Part shown: positions 22,784 through 33,110 of the stretch, piece by piece | How positions within the stretch are numbered: position 1 is the first letter of the stretch | Layout of the letters: the number at the start of each line of letters is the position of its first letter | Assembly: GCA_000469685.2 (NCBI GenBank) | Contig: LS997562.1 | Coordinates: 24,699,681-24,763,680 of the forward strand | DNA from: Haemonchus contortus | Taxonomy: Eukaryota > Nematoda > Chromadorea > Rhabditida > Trichostrongylidae | Length of the DNA: 64,000 bases | Reading direction: 5' to 3' | Notes under the pieces: model-generated | Databases searched by the model: none | What the model saw: only the letters and a program-made list of their open reading frames with translations | What the model was told of the DNA's origin: nothing | Translations under genes and position numbers: made by a program

Positions 22784-23650
22784 GATGTCTTACAAGGTTG
22801 GCGATTTATTTCAGTCTCGGACGGGACTCGAACCCGTACTTGTATCCGGGCATCGTGCTCTATCCCATACATCACTGGTACCCGCTTTTTCGAGCCTCCT
22901 TGATGGCTTATATGTACTGCTTATCAGCATTCACACGTACAACGTGTTGAGCCGGTCGGCCAATATCAACACTGAACCGTTATGCCGAAAGCTTCACTTG
23001 ATATAACTTGTTTTGATCTGATGTTTTGTTAACTGCTGTTACTTCGCCGCAGTACGCGTTGCGAAAGTCTCACAGGGTTAGCGATTTCTGGACAAAAATT
23101 CAGTCCCGGACGGGACTCGAACCGGTACTTGCGCTTCTCAGGCACCGTGCTCTATTCCTTACACTACTGATCTCCCGCTTGCCCTCGTCTTCTCAATGGC
23201 TTATATGCCATAGCTTACCAACACTCACACGTACAACGTGTTGAGCCGGTCGGCCAATATCAGCACTGAACCGTTATGCCGAAAGCTTCACTTGATATAA
23301 CTTGTTTTGATCTGATGTTTTGTTAACTGCTGTTACTTCGCCGCAGTACGCGTTGCGAAAGTCTCACAGGGTTAGCGATTTCTGGACAAAAATTCAGTCC
23401 CGGACGGGACTCGAACCGGTACTTGCGCTTCTCAGGCACCGTGCTCTATTCCTTACACTACTGATCTCCCGCTTGCCCTCGTCTTCTCAATGGCTTATAT
23501 GCCATAGCTTACCAACACTCACACGTACAACGTGTTGAGCCGGTCGGCCAATATCAGCAGTGAACCGTTAAGCTGAAAGCTTTACTTGGCGTAACTTGTT
23601 TTAACTTGTTGTTTCGTTAACTGCTGTTATTTTGCCGCAGTATGCGTTTG
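22784..23650 (-). repeat. Three tandem units of tRNA-derived repeat family 1
   Basis: Units start at about 22784, 23066 and 23360. The last two are repeated with a 294-bp period and look identical over at least 219 bp (23026-23244 versus 23320-23538). The first is diverged. On the - strand each carries a B box GGTTCGAGTCCCGTCCGGGA and an A-box-like TAGTGTAAGGAATAGAGCAC, the internal pol III promoter of a tRNA or tRNA-derived SINE. The array interrupts the gag region of the BEL/Pao element. Confidence 0.75.
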
Positions 23651-24085
23651 ATCAGATGGTTCTGACTTTTGAGGTAGATTGTTTGGGCCTCTTTGCTTTT
23701 ACTTCAATTTTGGCTATTTGTTTTTCGTCTAGCGGTTGTTGCATCTCGACAGCTGCCTCCATGTAGCTGTCATGCACATTCTGCAGACTTTTCATTTTGA
23801 GCTGCGTAACCGATTCGGCCGATCCACGCCATCATTACTGTCATACGCTGAATCGACTGGGTTCTTACTTAGTGTTCCCTTCAGAATAGCGCTCATACGT
23901 GAGAGCCATCATCGTTCTCCTGCTGACTTTACTGCCATTCCGAATCAAGTGCTAACCTTGTTGAAACGAATGGCGTCCCGACAGGAAGCTGGCTGTTGAG
24001 AGATGGACTTAATTTGAGCGAAGAGGGGACTCACGTATGTCTCGGCTGATGCACCATTTGTATGAGTTCGCCGATTCACTATTGT
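23651..24085 (-). pseudogene. Probable 5' gag region of the BEL/Pao element
   Basis: The - strand between the 5' LTR-like repeat and the tRNA-like array reads in short broken frames, for example RDAIRFNKVST and KSAGERWWLSRMSAILKG. I assign it to gag by position only. Confidence 0.35.
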
Positions 24086-24270
24086 ATTGGATGGATGGGG
24101 AGTGAAAGTGAAGGATGGGAATGAATTTATTACTATACAATCATGGGTTTGTATACCGATCAACAACAACCTCTTCATTGTATCACATACCGATCAACAA
24201 CAACCTTTTCATTGAATCGGTGGTTCATTTCATTCTTTATTCGAGCGTTGGTTGTCTTGCTCATAGAGGG
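24086..24270 (-). repeat. LTR-like direct repeat (BEL/Pao), 5' side
   Basis: Counterpart of 19035-19170. This copy has an internal duplication of ACCGATCAACAACAACCT about 37 bp apart. The divergence between the two copies implies an old insertion. Confidence 0.55.
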
Positions 24271-24526
24271 CAGTCTCTATACCCAGGAAGGGCCTCACCT
24301 TCAACCGACACGGTGTCAGATGGCTGTGCAGAAGCTTCGAGAGTGGACGAAAAAGAAAACTTAGTGATACTGCGGGTGACCGGCATGATGGTGTAAGAAT
24401 GCAGGGAAAGTGATGATCGATGATCTGGCTGCCCGGACGATAAGAGACCCTACAGCAGTCCAGAACTAAAGAACTCATCGAGTATTCAACTCAACCCTAT
24501 TATAGAGAAATTAGGAAATTCTAAAG

Positions 24527-24840
24527 AGATCTAGGAGTGGCCGGGGGGATGGTGGCCAATGCAAGAACTTGCAGTGAGAACTTACAATTCTTCTAATTGC
24601 TAGACTCATCAAAAAAGGAACTCTCTAACTATACAGTATTTTAAAGTGGCTGGAGAAGGCCGAGAGGAATAGAGCTATTGATAGAGTTTGAAATGACGAC
24701 TTACAGTAGTTCCATTTACAAGACTTATTAGCTGATGAACACTCTTACTATGTAAGTTTTTTTGAAGAGTGCTAGAGGTGGCCGAGAGGATTAGAACACG
24801 AAAGCCCTCGGTAGGAGATCAGAAGCTAATCCAGGAAATT
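24527..24840. repeat. Three diverged tandem units with tRNA-Ser/Leu-like A boxes
   Basis: Units of about 115-125 bp begin near GTGGCCGGGGGGATGG (24537), AAGGCCGAGAGGAATAGAGC (24657) and GTGGCCGAGAGGATTAGAAC (24778). Each copy has the type II tRNA A-box form TGGCCGAGxGG. The bodies share ACTTACA and ACTCTxACTAT. I see no full cloverleaf. Confidence 0.5.
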
Positions 24841-24999
24841 TTGGTGAGGATGCTCAGGTTTCTCTTCGTGATTTTAGTGATCACGGTGCTGCAAATTGTT
24901 CCTTGCTATTCTTTGTGTCTGAGCTAATATAGTTCCTTCACTGGTATGATATCGCTCCACAAACATATTTCGCCTTTGCTGAACCTATGCTTATGTGAT

Positions 25000-25560
25000 G
25001 CGATTTGTCGAAACACGTTCCCTTTCTGCTGAAGCAAGGTCGCGCTGCTGCCGCATCTTCTCGTCTTCTTTGCGTAATCTTGCTTTCACAGTACATGTGC
25101 TCAACGAGGCTCTCGAGTCTGTCGTCTCCTTGCTGCCTCGGATTTCTGGGCCCCTTTCGTTCCTATGCCAACCTGTTACATTTTTCGGTAATACCGTCAT
25201 TGAGCCCGTCCTCTTTCCTCTGCTTTCCTATTTCCTATCCCGAGCACTATGATCATTATCTGCCAAACGCATTTCTCTCACCTCCTCATCTTCCAATTGT
25301 CTTTTGGTTCAATCTCTCTCGGCATCCTGTGCAGGCCGCGCATTTCCACGCAAAATCCTTTTCTTGCTGTTCAGGAGCACTCGCTCACTTAGCGTCTAGC
25401 CGTAATCGAAGCGCTCTTTGTCCCTGCGGCTCTTGTACACGCCTTGCAAGCTTTCTCTGCTCGGTCTTCGTTAAAGTCTCGCCCGACGCTCTTCCGCAAT
25501 TTCAATTTCTCTCTTTAACTTTTTTCGGGTTGCCTCCCTCTCAATGATTCAAAGATTCAG
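25000..25560 (-). other. Strand-skewed segment, possible relic of a charged coiled-coil ORF
   Basis: The + strand is very rich in C and T. On the - strand, broken frames read as Arg/Glu/Lys-rich sequence (for example RLRKEDEKMRQQRDLASAE and KKLKREIEIAEERRARL). That suggests a decayed coiled-coil protein, perhaps a retroelement gag. The + strand 180-codon frame is Ser/Cys/Leu-rich and probably its shadow. Confidence 0.3.
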
Positions 25561-26439
25561 TTTCTATTCCACGTTCAAGCTGTTCCCTTCTTCATGAATT
25601 TCAGTTGAAAATCAGTACAAGAAGTAGGTTAGAAGAAATTATTATTTACATCAGCAAGATTGCTATTTCACTTTTCAGTGAATTAACTCATTGAAAATGC
25701 ATTCATTCACCGAATTCATATTTTATTATCAATCGAGTTCGTTTGACAATTTCGACAAATCACCACGAAAATCTAGGAATCGACAGGAAGAGTCATATAC
25801 TTCAGTTATCCAACAGCTGAGACCAGTGAATACCAATCCAGATTTCAGTCTAGTATTCACGTTGTTCAGTACCATAGAGAAGACGCTGTGTTAGTGAAGC
25901 CAAAAGAGGAAATAGTTCAATTGGCAAGGGCGTTAAGATCCTATGATCCTGAGCCTTTCTGATCACAAAATTGCTGGGGTAGGAAGGAGCACTATTAGTG
26001 AAGGAGGGCTGAAACAAAACAAATATAAATGAAAATATTGTCAGAGTTTTGCGCATAACAGTGCTAGCATAACAGGAAATTAACACGGTTTTACGTGTTA
26101 ATTTTCTGTTATGCTAACACTGTTTACGTTTACGTGTTAATTCGTGCTATACAGGTGCTGCTCGTGTCAGAGACGAAGAGCAGGATGACCAAAGGCGAGA
26201 GCGGGTTTTAGCCTGGAGAGATAGTTGTGGTTTTCAAACTTTAAAAGACAAGAAATGCATGTCCCTGGTATAACACGGATCGGGAATCCTTTATTCTCCT
26301 TGATGAAGCCGACAGGATATACTTCGGCAGTAGAGCACTGCTTGCGGCGGCAGTGGAGAGGCTCTCACTAAAGAGTGTCACGGTGAAGGGAAGTTTAGAA
26401 TGGCGATAGAGTTAACGAGTAGAGAGAAAGTGAAAGGTG
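25561..26439. other. Intergenic sequence
   Basis: No gene recognised apart from the hairpin at 26059-26122. Confidence 0.45.
26059..26122. repeat. Near-perfect 29-bp hairpin
   Basis: CAGTGCTAGCATAACAGGAA... at 26059-26087 pairs with its inverted counterpart at 26094-26122, across a loop of about six bases. There are only one or two mismatches. A partial third repeat (TTTACGTGTTAATTCGTGCTA) follows at about 26127. Confidence 0.85.
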
Positions 26440-27350
26440 TGGTTTGTGGTACGATGGTCGCTATAAGCAGATCCCGACAGTAATAAATAGAGGAACTTCG
26501 TCCCGATTCTATTCAATTCTGGGTGTATTCAGTGAAGGCACCGTCATCCCACTCATGCTTACCTTCATATCGGATGAAACGGAAGAAACCTATAGCAATT
26601 TGTTCTTCTTCTTCTGGGACACATTAGGAGCTCTTGGCAGGAGACGTCCTCTGATGGCCCCCGGCTGTACATTTTTATTTGACTTCGAGCTCCCTCCAAT
26701 CCAAGCCGCATCACTAGAACTGCCAATTCTAGTGAAAGGGTAAGATAGAAGTAAATGGCAAGGAATTACAAAGCTCTTGAGTTGTTAATTCAGGTGCTTC
26801 TTTCACTTCACTCAGGCCGTTGTGCGACACCGAGATGTACTGTCTGAAGGCAGCCTCTGCAGAGAACCGTGTAATTGGCACCTTCTTCCGACGGGTACAA
26901 ATGCTGCCGCTGCTTCGTCCCGAATTCCACAATCTCATAGGCACTCGCGGTGCCCTACTCTCCTCTAGTCACCGCTTCTGAGCACGCAGTTCTTCTAAAA
27001 TTTATAAGGGACTGGCAAAAAATGGGAGTTGTGAGGGAGATTTTCGGGCTTGTCGGACCGATAGCCGAATATGGGTTTGCGAACCACCAACGTGGCTGAG
27101 TGCTTCCACACCAAGATAAGAGGCACACCAACCCTCAAGCAAACGCTGAGTTTCATTCAGACCCAGCTAATGGTAGGAAAGGCGTTGGTGGGGCCAATAG
27201 CAAATGGGGCTCACACGGGGACATCAGAATATCAGAGGAGTAAAAGCAGCGGGATCGCTGAGAAAATTCGTAGATTTGCTCATAACCACTCTCAAATGGT
27301 ATTTTTCCCTCAACTAGAGAATGTGAAAACTTTCCGGCCTTTTTAGCAAG
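26440..27350 (+). pseudogene. MULE-type transposase relic
   Basis: Three + strand pieces in order. WYDGRYKQIP followed by GVFSEGTVIPLMLTF and DETEETYSNLF (26440-26610) matches the first DDE Asp region of Mutator-like transposases. FFRRVQMLPLLRPEFHNLI (about 26885-26940) and LRTTNVAECFHTKIRGTPTL (about 27074-27135) match the conserved C-terminal NxAExxH region. The pieces lie in different frames with stops. TIRs were not found. Confidence 0.7.
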
Positions 27351-28229
27351 TAGATTAGCACATTAGTTGACCGCTATTTTAAATATTAGCACATAAGTTG
27401 GCCGATATTTTACACATTCTTGATAACTACTGTATTAGCTGACGAGTACATATGTATGCTATGTATTATATTGTATTGTGTTGTTGTGTATTATTATTGT
27501 TGTTATGTATTATTACTAGTATACTGTATTATCTGCTGTGATTCTAGAAACATCTTGTTGCAAAAGTATTCGTATAGCTGCATCGTAAAATGAATTCTCA
27601 ACTGACCGCACTTGAACAATACTAATAAAACATTGTTGGATTTGATGTTTAGCATCAGAACACCAATTCTGAGCACAGATTTAGCGTATTTGGCGGAGCG
27701 GAGATCAAACTCCTTCCTGTCAATGACGAACACAAAGGGTATCAGATTACGGTCAAACTTTGAGCTCTGAATGAGTCTGAGATCATGGGCTCCTTATATA
27801 TTGGAAAAGGCTGTGCAAGAAAAATATGAAATTCTGTGCAAGAATGTATGAAATTCTGTAGGGATTCTGGAATAGAAATACGTTACTTTTTATAACCCTG
27901 CCAGAATACACTCATTATCAGATTAGATCTAATGCAACAGCCTCGGTTATTGCGTTGTTGCGGGTTAGAGGTATGGCGAGCTCCTCCGTCTGCAAACTAT
28001 CCTCGTCACGGGGAGATGGCTACTAAAGAAGAAGCAGAGAAAACGACAAAAAATGCTGACAAAGAAAGAATACTACGTTGCAGTGGCCGTTCAAGACGAA
28101 ATGTGTACCGACGTAAGCATTTTCAGTCTGCTTTCAAATCTAGGTGCTGCTTTCAAATCCGGGTTCCAAATCGGCGAAACTACTCTGGACCTTGTTGCTT
28201 TTATACGAGAAAGAAGCCGTGTTAAATGT
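27351..28229. other. Intergenic sequence
   Basis: AT-rich with TATTATTGTTGTTATG-like low-complexity sequence at 27440-27530. No gene is recognised. Confidence 0.45.
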
Positions 28230-28520
28230 GTAGCGATGGTGCAGTTGGGAAGACGACGAGCTGGTAGACGTGTCACGGAGGTTCAAAATCTTTCTGCATC
28301 AGTTTGTTTTGCTTTTCTATAAAGAGTGTCTCCAACGCTTGCAAATCCTTTTTACGCATCATAAGAACTAACTACAGCCTTCCTTCAAATTTATGGAGCA
28401 TCAGATCTGCTTATACAAGTGAATTTTCTCATTGGCTTTGGCTTCACAGACCGAATAGGAGTGCTCATACACCTTTCTACTCCCGGCGCTCAAAATGCGG
28501 TCAAGAGATTCGGCAGAAAT
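28215..28520 (+). repeat. tRNA-headed repeat family 2, + copy
   Basis: The head GCGATGGTGCAGTTGGGAAG... with CACGGAGGTTCAAAATC resembles a tRNA-type A box and B box. The body (CTTTTTACGCATCATAAGAAC..., TTATGGAGCATCAG) matches the reverse complement of 29000-29392. At protein level both bodies give LWSxRxAxTxxF and NRSxH. Confidence 0.6.
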
Positions 28521-28876
28521 TTATGCTGGATTGGGTTAGATCACGCGTTGGACCAACGAGTCTGCCTTCATCTATATTGATTGTTCGCTCATGGAGCGCT
28601 TTCAAGGACCATGAAGCAATTCGGGGTGAGTTGCCAACTGGTAAGGCGGTGAAAGTGCTTAACATTCCACCTAGAGCAACTTCTCGAATTAAGCCTCTCG
28701 ATGTATATTTTTTCTTAACATTTGAAGCCTTGTGTAAGTGTATGCCTTTCGTAATTGCTACTGATCTGGACTTCTACATCAAAAATCGCAACCCGGCAAA
28801 TAAGGACCCGGGAGAATTTGAAACTCTTGTGCAATATTGTTTTTCATCTCATCTAAACGGTAACTGGGTGTGGTGA
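28500..28876 (+). pseudogene. DDE (pogo/Tigger-type) transposase relic
   Basis: The + strand frame contains ILIVRSWSAFKDHEAI, then VLNIPPRATSRIKPLDVYFF. This matches the LPPxTTSxIQPLD signature of DDE_1 transposases. The Asp usually found before SW (DSW) reads Arg here (RSW). It follows directly, in frame, from the tRNA-headed repeat body, so that body may encode the N-terminal part of the same transposase. Confidence 0.6.
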
Positions 28877-28966
28877 ACTATTTTTGCGCGTTGCCTACAG
28901 TGTGAGAAGTTTTTCTGTCGCAAACACTTTGTGTTGTATTATCATATTTGTTTATAAAATGCTCAC

Positions 28967-29392
28967 CTACTGTTCCGATAATATTTTTGCATAAAAATGG
29001 CGCCTGAATTGAACCAGTTTACTTCTACCCTTAGAGAGGGTATTACTTAATTCAAAAGCGCTATAGTCTGACGAGTCATCCAACCTCCCTCTTTTGAAAA
29101 TGTATTGAGCTACTGAATTTCGTGACCATTTTTCGTGCCCGAGCAGAAGGGTTCTGTGCACGCTCCTATTTAGTCTGTGGAGGCTACGAAAAAAATTTCT
29201 TGTATTAGCATTTCTGGTGCTCCATAAATATGGAGAAGGGCGTAGATAGTCTGTAACATGCGTAAAAAGGTTCTGCAAGGGCTCTTTTTATTAGAAAAAA
29301 GCGAAACAAGCGTATGTATTAAGGATTCGAACCTCCGTGTCCTACCTACCAGCTCGTTGTCTTGCCTACTGCGTCATCGCTGCATGTTCAGC
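28967..29392 (-). repeat. tRNA-headed repeat family 2, - copy
   Basis: On the - strand the head GCAGCGATGACGCAGTAGGC...GGAGGTTCGAATCC has good A and B boxes. The body is open on the - strand for about 100 codons (28967-29278: LWSTRNANTRNFF, LHRLNRSVH) and is the inverted counterpart of 28215-28520. Confidence 0.6.
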
Positions 29393-31095
29393 ACTGCTTG
29401 TTTTTCATGTGAAAGCAACAAAGTGACATGATACCTAGGGAAACTAGGCCCGTAACTTTATTCCGAGAGCCGTTTCGCAGATTTGGAACCTAGATTTGAG
29501 ATCAGCGTTTGAAACCACCTACGGCGGTATACATCTCATCTTGAGTGGCCAGCGCGACTTAGCATCACTCTATGCGCGGTTGACAATGGTCCTGTAACGG
29601 AGCTGTATTGATTGGGTGCAGCTGCATAGAATTGCTTACAGTAAGTCAGAAATGACCTCCGCTGTCGCCGATCGAGGCTGCTAGTTTCGAATATATACTG
29701 CTACTCTGATCCTGCTGATTCCTGGAACCGTACATTCAGCGAATCATTTTGTTTTGAGATGCTTCCAGAGCATTGATTCCAGAGATTGAAAAATTTTGGC
29801 GTTTGTTGACGCGTTCTTTATTGCAGAGCCATTGAAGTGTTTTTATAGGTCTTTGTGAAGTATGTTTTCCTGGATGGATATCTTTACATGCGTTCCATGA
29901 GCTTCACCAATAGTAACACTCAGGTACCTTTCATGAACAAACTTTGAGATGTTATTTTTATTTTTTTACATGTTTTTCATGTTGGATCATAAAAGTATTC
30001 GTGTTCAATTTCACAGCACCATTCGACTTTTTTCTGAAGAATTGCGTTCACTTTGTACCTTAAATGATGCGTGGAAACCTTTTGAGCAATTTCACGTCTT
30101 ACTCTTTTTCTTTTAACAGTCTCCCTACTATCGTTGATATATTAATGGCAAATGTGAAAAACATTCTTCAACTTTGTCTTGACTAATTTCAATCTTCACC
30201 CTTTGATTTCGTCTGTGTACATTCCTGTGATGGGCTTTAATGGAATATGTTCAGTTGCTTATATTTCCTTTCTGCATATTCTTTATTATGTTGTTCTTAA
30301 ATCACATCTTCCTAGCATATAGATGGTTTCCTTTATACCGCACGCTATTTTTCCTTCTGGCTATAGATTCTTGAAAATACAACATACCTCATTGCCTGAA
30401 AGATTCCGCATATTGACAAAAACTCTCCGAAATGAAGGACTTCCACGTCACCGAGTTCGAGAGTTGTTTTAGAGGCGATTGTTTTCTCTTTTCTGATAAT
30501 CTGCATAAAGGAGAACGAGTTGAACCTTTACTACTTTAGTGGCAAGTGAACTCTTCCAATTATCTATGATTTTATCGGTTTTTACTCGGTTAATTTTTAC
30601 TCTGTTTTATCCATATGATTCCACGAAATTCTACTATCTTCATGCTGATACATAAAGTGCCACCTTAGTGTGTATATTTGCGTAATAATTTAGCAACCTA
30701 GCTTGCTTCATTTTTGCCAGAAATCAGTATATTTTGTTGATGCTACCATGCTACGCTTGCTATTTTCTTACCAAAAAGCTCAGAATTATATTTATTACTG
30801 TCTATTCTTATGCCTCTTATATTTTCTAATCTCGGTGTTTTTATCTGCTTATTGTTATTTCGTATTTTTTTCCAGGAGGTTATGAACAGTGAGTAGACAA
30901 AAAAGCAGTGAGCAGCCGTTGGACTCGAATCAAAGAGCAGGCCGCATTTATGTCTCGAATGGTGATAATGAAAATGAAAGCCTAGCAACCAACCCAATTA
31001 AGCCAGATGACGGTGCAACATGGAAATTAACCACTACAACCCTGACAACGGCAAAAACAAAACTGATTCCGAGGAAAACCGTACATTTCACTGGT
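29393..31095. other. Intergenic sequence
   Basis: AT-rich, with short frames only and no recognised gene or repeat. Confidence 0.45.
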
Positions 31096-32575
31096 GGACA
31101 CTAGACTCTATTTACCCTTGACTGCACCACTTTGTAGAGAATAGCCTGGATTTTTATCGAATTTTTTCAGGAAGATGAAACCGGCTAGAAACTTGCCTAG
31201 AGGGCTAATCCGCCTAAAGGGCTAAAACTTGAATATCGCATCCATTCGTCATGAAAATGTCTGGCGCCCCGCTACGTTTCTCCTGCACGAGGGGATGTCG
31301 TGGGATGGGATGTCGCTAGAATGCGCGTCAAAACCGATGGCGCGCTCTGGCGTGTTGCCAGACTCATCAATTTTTCATTTGCATCAAAAATGGCTCTCAA
31401 CGCTCTGCATCGCCATAATCACATGATGGAGTTGAAGGATTTGAAGTGGTTGGACTTGTTTGAAAAGCTAAAACTGAATGCGGACGACTTTCAAGCACGG
31501 TTACGAAGCCAAGGACTACAAGCAGTTCCAGTGTGCCCAATGTACTCTAGATCCATAAACATTCGACCTCCAGACTATGTATGGATCTACCGTAAATGCG
31601 CTTGCAGGGCGAATGAAGGAGCAAAGCCATCCTTGTCTGTTCTACACGGAAGCTGTTCTGCAAACTCCAAATTTCAGGAGCCTACCATCTTTGCAACTGC
31701 CTACTTTTGGTTCCGTAAATTTGGATCCTTCCAAACCAAGTCATTCGAGCTTGGCGTGAGTACGAAGATGTTAACCTATTGGGAGCGTCGCTTGAGGAAC
31801 TCTGTTCTCATTTCTATAGAGGGCATCCTCCAATCATTGTTCGCACCAGGAACAATCGTAGAAGTTGACAAAGCGAACGTCATGCGAAGGTAGTACAACC
31901 GTGGCAGAATTGTGCGGAGAAAGGAGTGTCTATTCCATGGAGAACATGCTCGCAGCTGTCTAAATCGCCTACAGGATATCGACACCTCACCGTAAATCAC
32001 ATGGGTAGTTTTCTAGATCCTCTAATTGGCGCCAACACCCAGAACATCGAATCGTTGTGGCAGAAGTTCAAGATGGTGCCCAAGGATAAGCATGCTTCGA
32101 ATACGAAGAGATACACCGATTACATCAGGAAATTCCTGTGGCGTCGCGAGTTTGGAGAGCCTGGAGAGATCATCTTCAACATCTTCGAGCATGTTGCTGA
32201 AATTTATACGTGTTGAACGTTATCCATCAAGTTCCAAGACCAACATAACTAACCTAACGGCCCTCTTGAAGGGCACATAATACGAATGCCATGAATGTGG
32301 ATATTTATCGTGCATCGTGAGTAAATATGATATCCATGTTCTAACACACTACTTAGAGGCGGTTTTCAGCAAGATTGGTGACCCAGCTCCAGACCTCCGC
32401 CGGCTGTAGCGCGAGCGCTAGGCATCTTTATGGCGAGTGGATGCAATATTCGTGTTATGCGGGTCAAATTACCCCTCTAGGCAGGTTTCTAGTCAGTTTC
32501 ATCTTCTTGAAAAACATTCAATAGAAATCCAGCAAATTCTCGACAAAGTGGTGCAGGAAAGAATAAGTAGTGCCC
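31096..32575 (+). mobile_element. Merlin (IS1016/ISXO2-like) DNA transposon with long TIRs
   Basis: Inverted arms of about 100 bp lie at 31096-31220 and about 32455-32575. For example CTGCACCACTTTGT at 31122 pairs with ACAAAGTGGTGCAG ending at 32556, and GAAGATGAAACxGxCTAGAA is in both arms. The interior holds a broken Merlin-type transposase. I found no clear 8-9 bp target duplication, so the outer limits are approximate. Confidence 0.75.
31300..32216 (+). pseudogene. Merlin transposase, interrupted and internally deleted
   Basis: Frame 31300-31893 carries IFATAYFWFRKFGSFQTKSF, STKMLTYWERRLRN and VEVDKANVMRR, the family's FxLAYFW, DNA-binding and first-Asp regions. An in-frame TAG (31891-31893) then splits the RKYNRGR motif. 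A second frame (31926-32216) resumes with GYRHLTVNHMGSFLDPLIG, NTQNIESLWQKFK and FLWRREFG. The stretch that usually holds the second catalytic Asp (SDxW) is missing, so the protein cannot be active. Confidence 0.8.
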
Positions 32576-32640
32576 GAAAAATATGCTCTTCACATAGGAA
32601 ATCGTAAAGAAACTTCATTTAACTAGCAATCCTACTTATA
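32576..32640. other. Short spacer
   Basis: AT-rich spacer between the Merlin element and the next microsatellite-tailed array. Confidence 0.4.
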
Positions 32641-33110
32641 TAATCGGCTAAGTGTGTCTGTAGGTGTGTTTGTGTGTGTATGTGTGTGTCTGATCGGAAA
32701 TTCACAACTCCTGCCCCCGTGAACCGAAAGCGTCCAAATTTGGTAAGAGTACATGCGGGAGGATGGAAACACTTATCTTGGGTGGCTAGACCAGCCTCCG
32801 CCAGCAGCGGGCGGGGTTTGAACCAATATTCATTACTACTGCTCCCGTGTTACTAGAGCGTTCAAATTTATTAGCTGTACAGACGGCAGGATGGGAACAC
32901 TAATGTTAGATAGCAGGACTCGACTCCGAGCAGGGCGTGCGTGAAAATTGGCTGTTCGGACCTGAGTCAAATAAATTCGCTAGGAATAAAGGCGGCAGAA
33001 TGGGAATCATGATGGGAGGTGGCCTGACCTGACTAGGCACACAAGAGGCGGGACGTTAGCGGAAATTGCTAGTTTCGACCAGGGGCGTCCGAATTCAGAA
33101 AGTGCAGCGA
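32641..33110. repeat. Third microsatellite-tailed tandem array, opposite orientation
   Basis: It begins with TATATAATCGGCTAAG and a GTGTGTCTGT-type microsatellite (about 32651-32691). Three diverged units of about 125 bp follow, each with CG(T/A)xCxAATTxx, GGxAGxATGGGAA(T/C)A and GxGGC...GGGC. The layout mirrors the end of the arrays at 7950-9215 and 14660-18300, but the unit sequence differs. Confidence 0.55.

Larger units (their letters stand above)
19035..24270 (-). mobile_element. Degenerate BEL/Pao LTR retrotransposon
   Basis: Read on the - strand, the order is gag, reverse transcriptase, RNase H, integrase and a C-terminal WKLGRV...RRPIN-type domain, as in BEL/Pao. Evidence includes a gag zinc knuckle (22072-22350), an RT/connection segment with SEQVASLYDPS (about 21270-21330), RNase H (20806-21060), DCATSGLLKEKFG and WWWNGPKFL (about 20680-20770), integrase AYYERLIQTIKRSL (about 19980-20040) and NAWKLGRVHDLI (about 19520-19570). 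Related direct repeats at 19035-19170 and 24086-24270 are read as LTR relics. Frameshifts, stops, a tRNA-like repeat array at 22784-23650 and an inverted RT piece make it dead. Confidence 0.85.

Noticed and set aside
22800..23480. tRNA genes on the - strand
   Set aside because: A and B boxes are present, but no acceptor stem or proper anticodon arm can be formed and the units repeat with long tails; called tRNA-derived repeats instead.
19454..24180. Separate host genes on the - strand
   Set aside because: All frames fit one BEL/Pao order (gag to integrase) with LTR-like flanks and many breaks.
25005..25547. 180-codon + strand frame
   Set aside because: Ser/Cys/Leu-rich composition fits the shadow of a charged - strand sequence; no domain is recognised.
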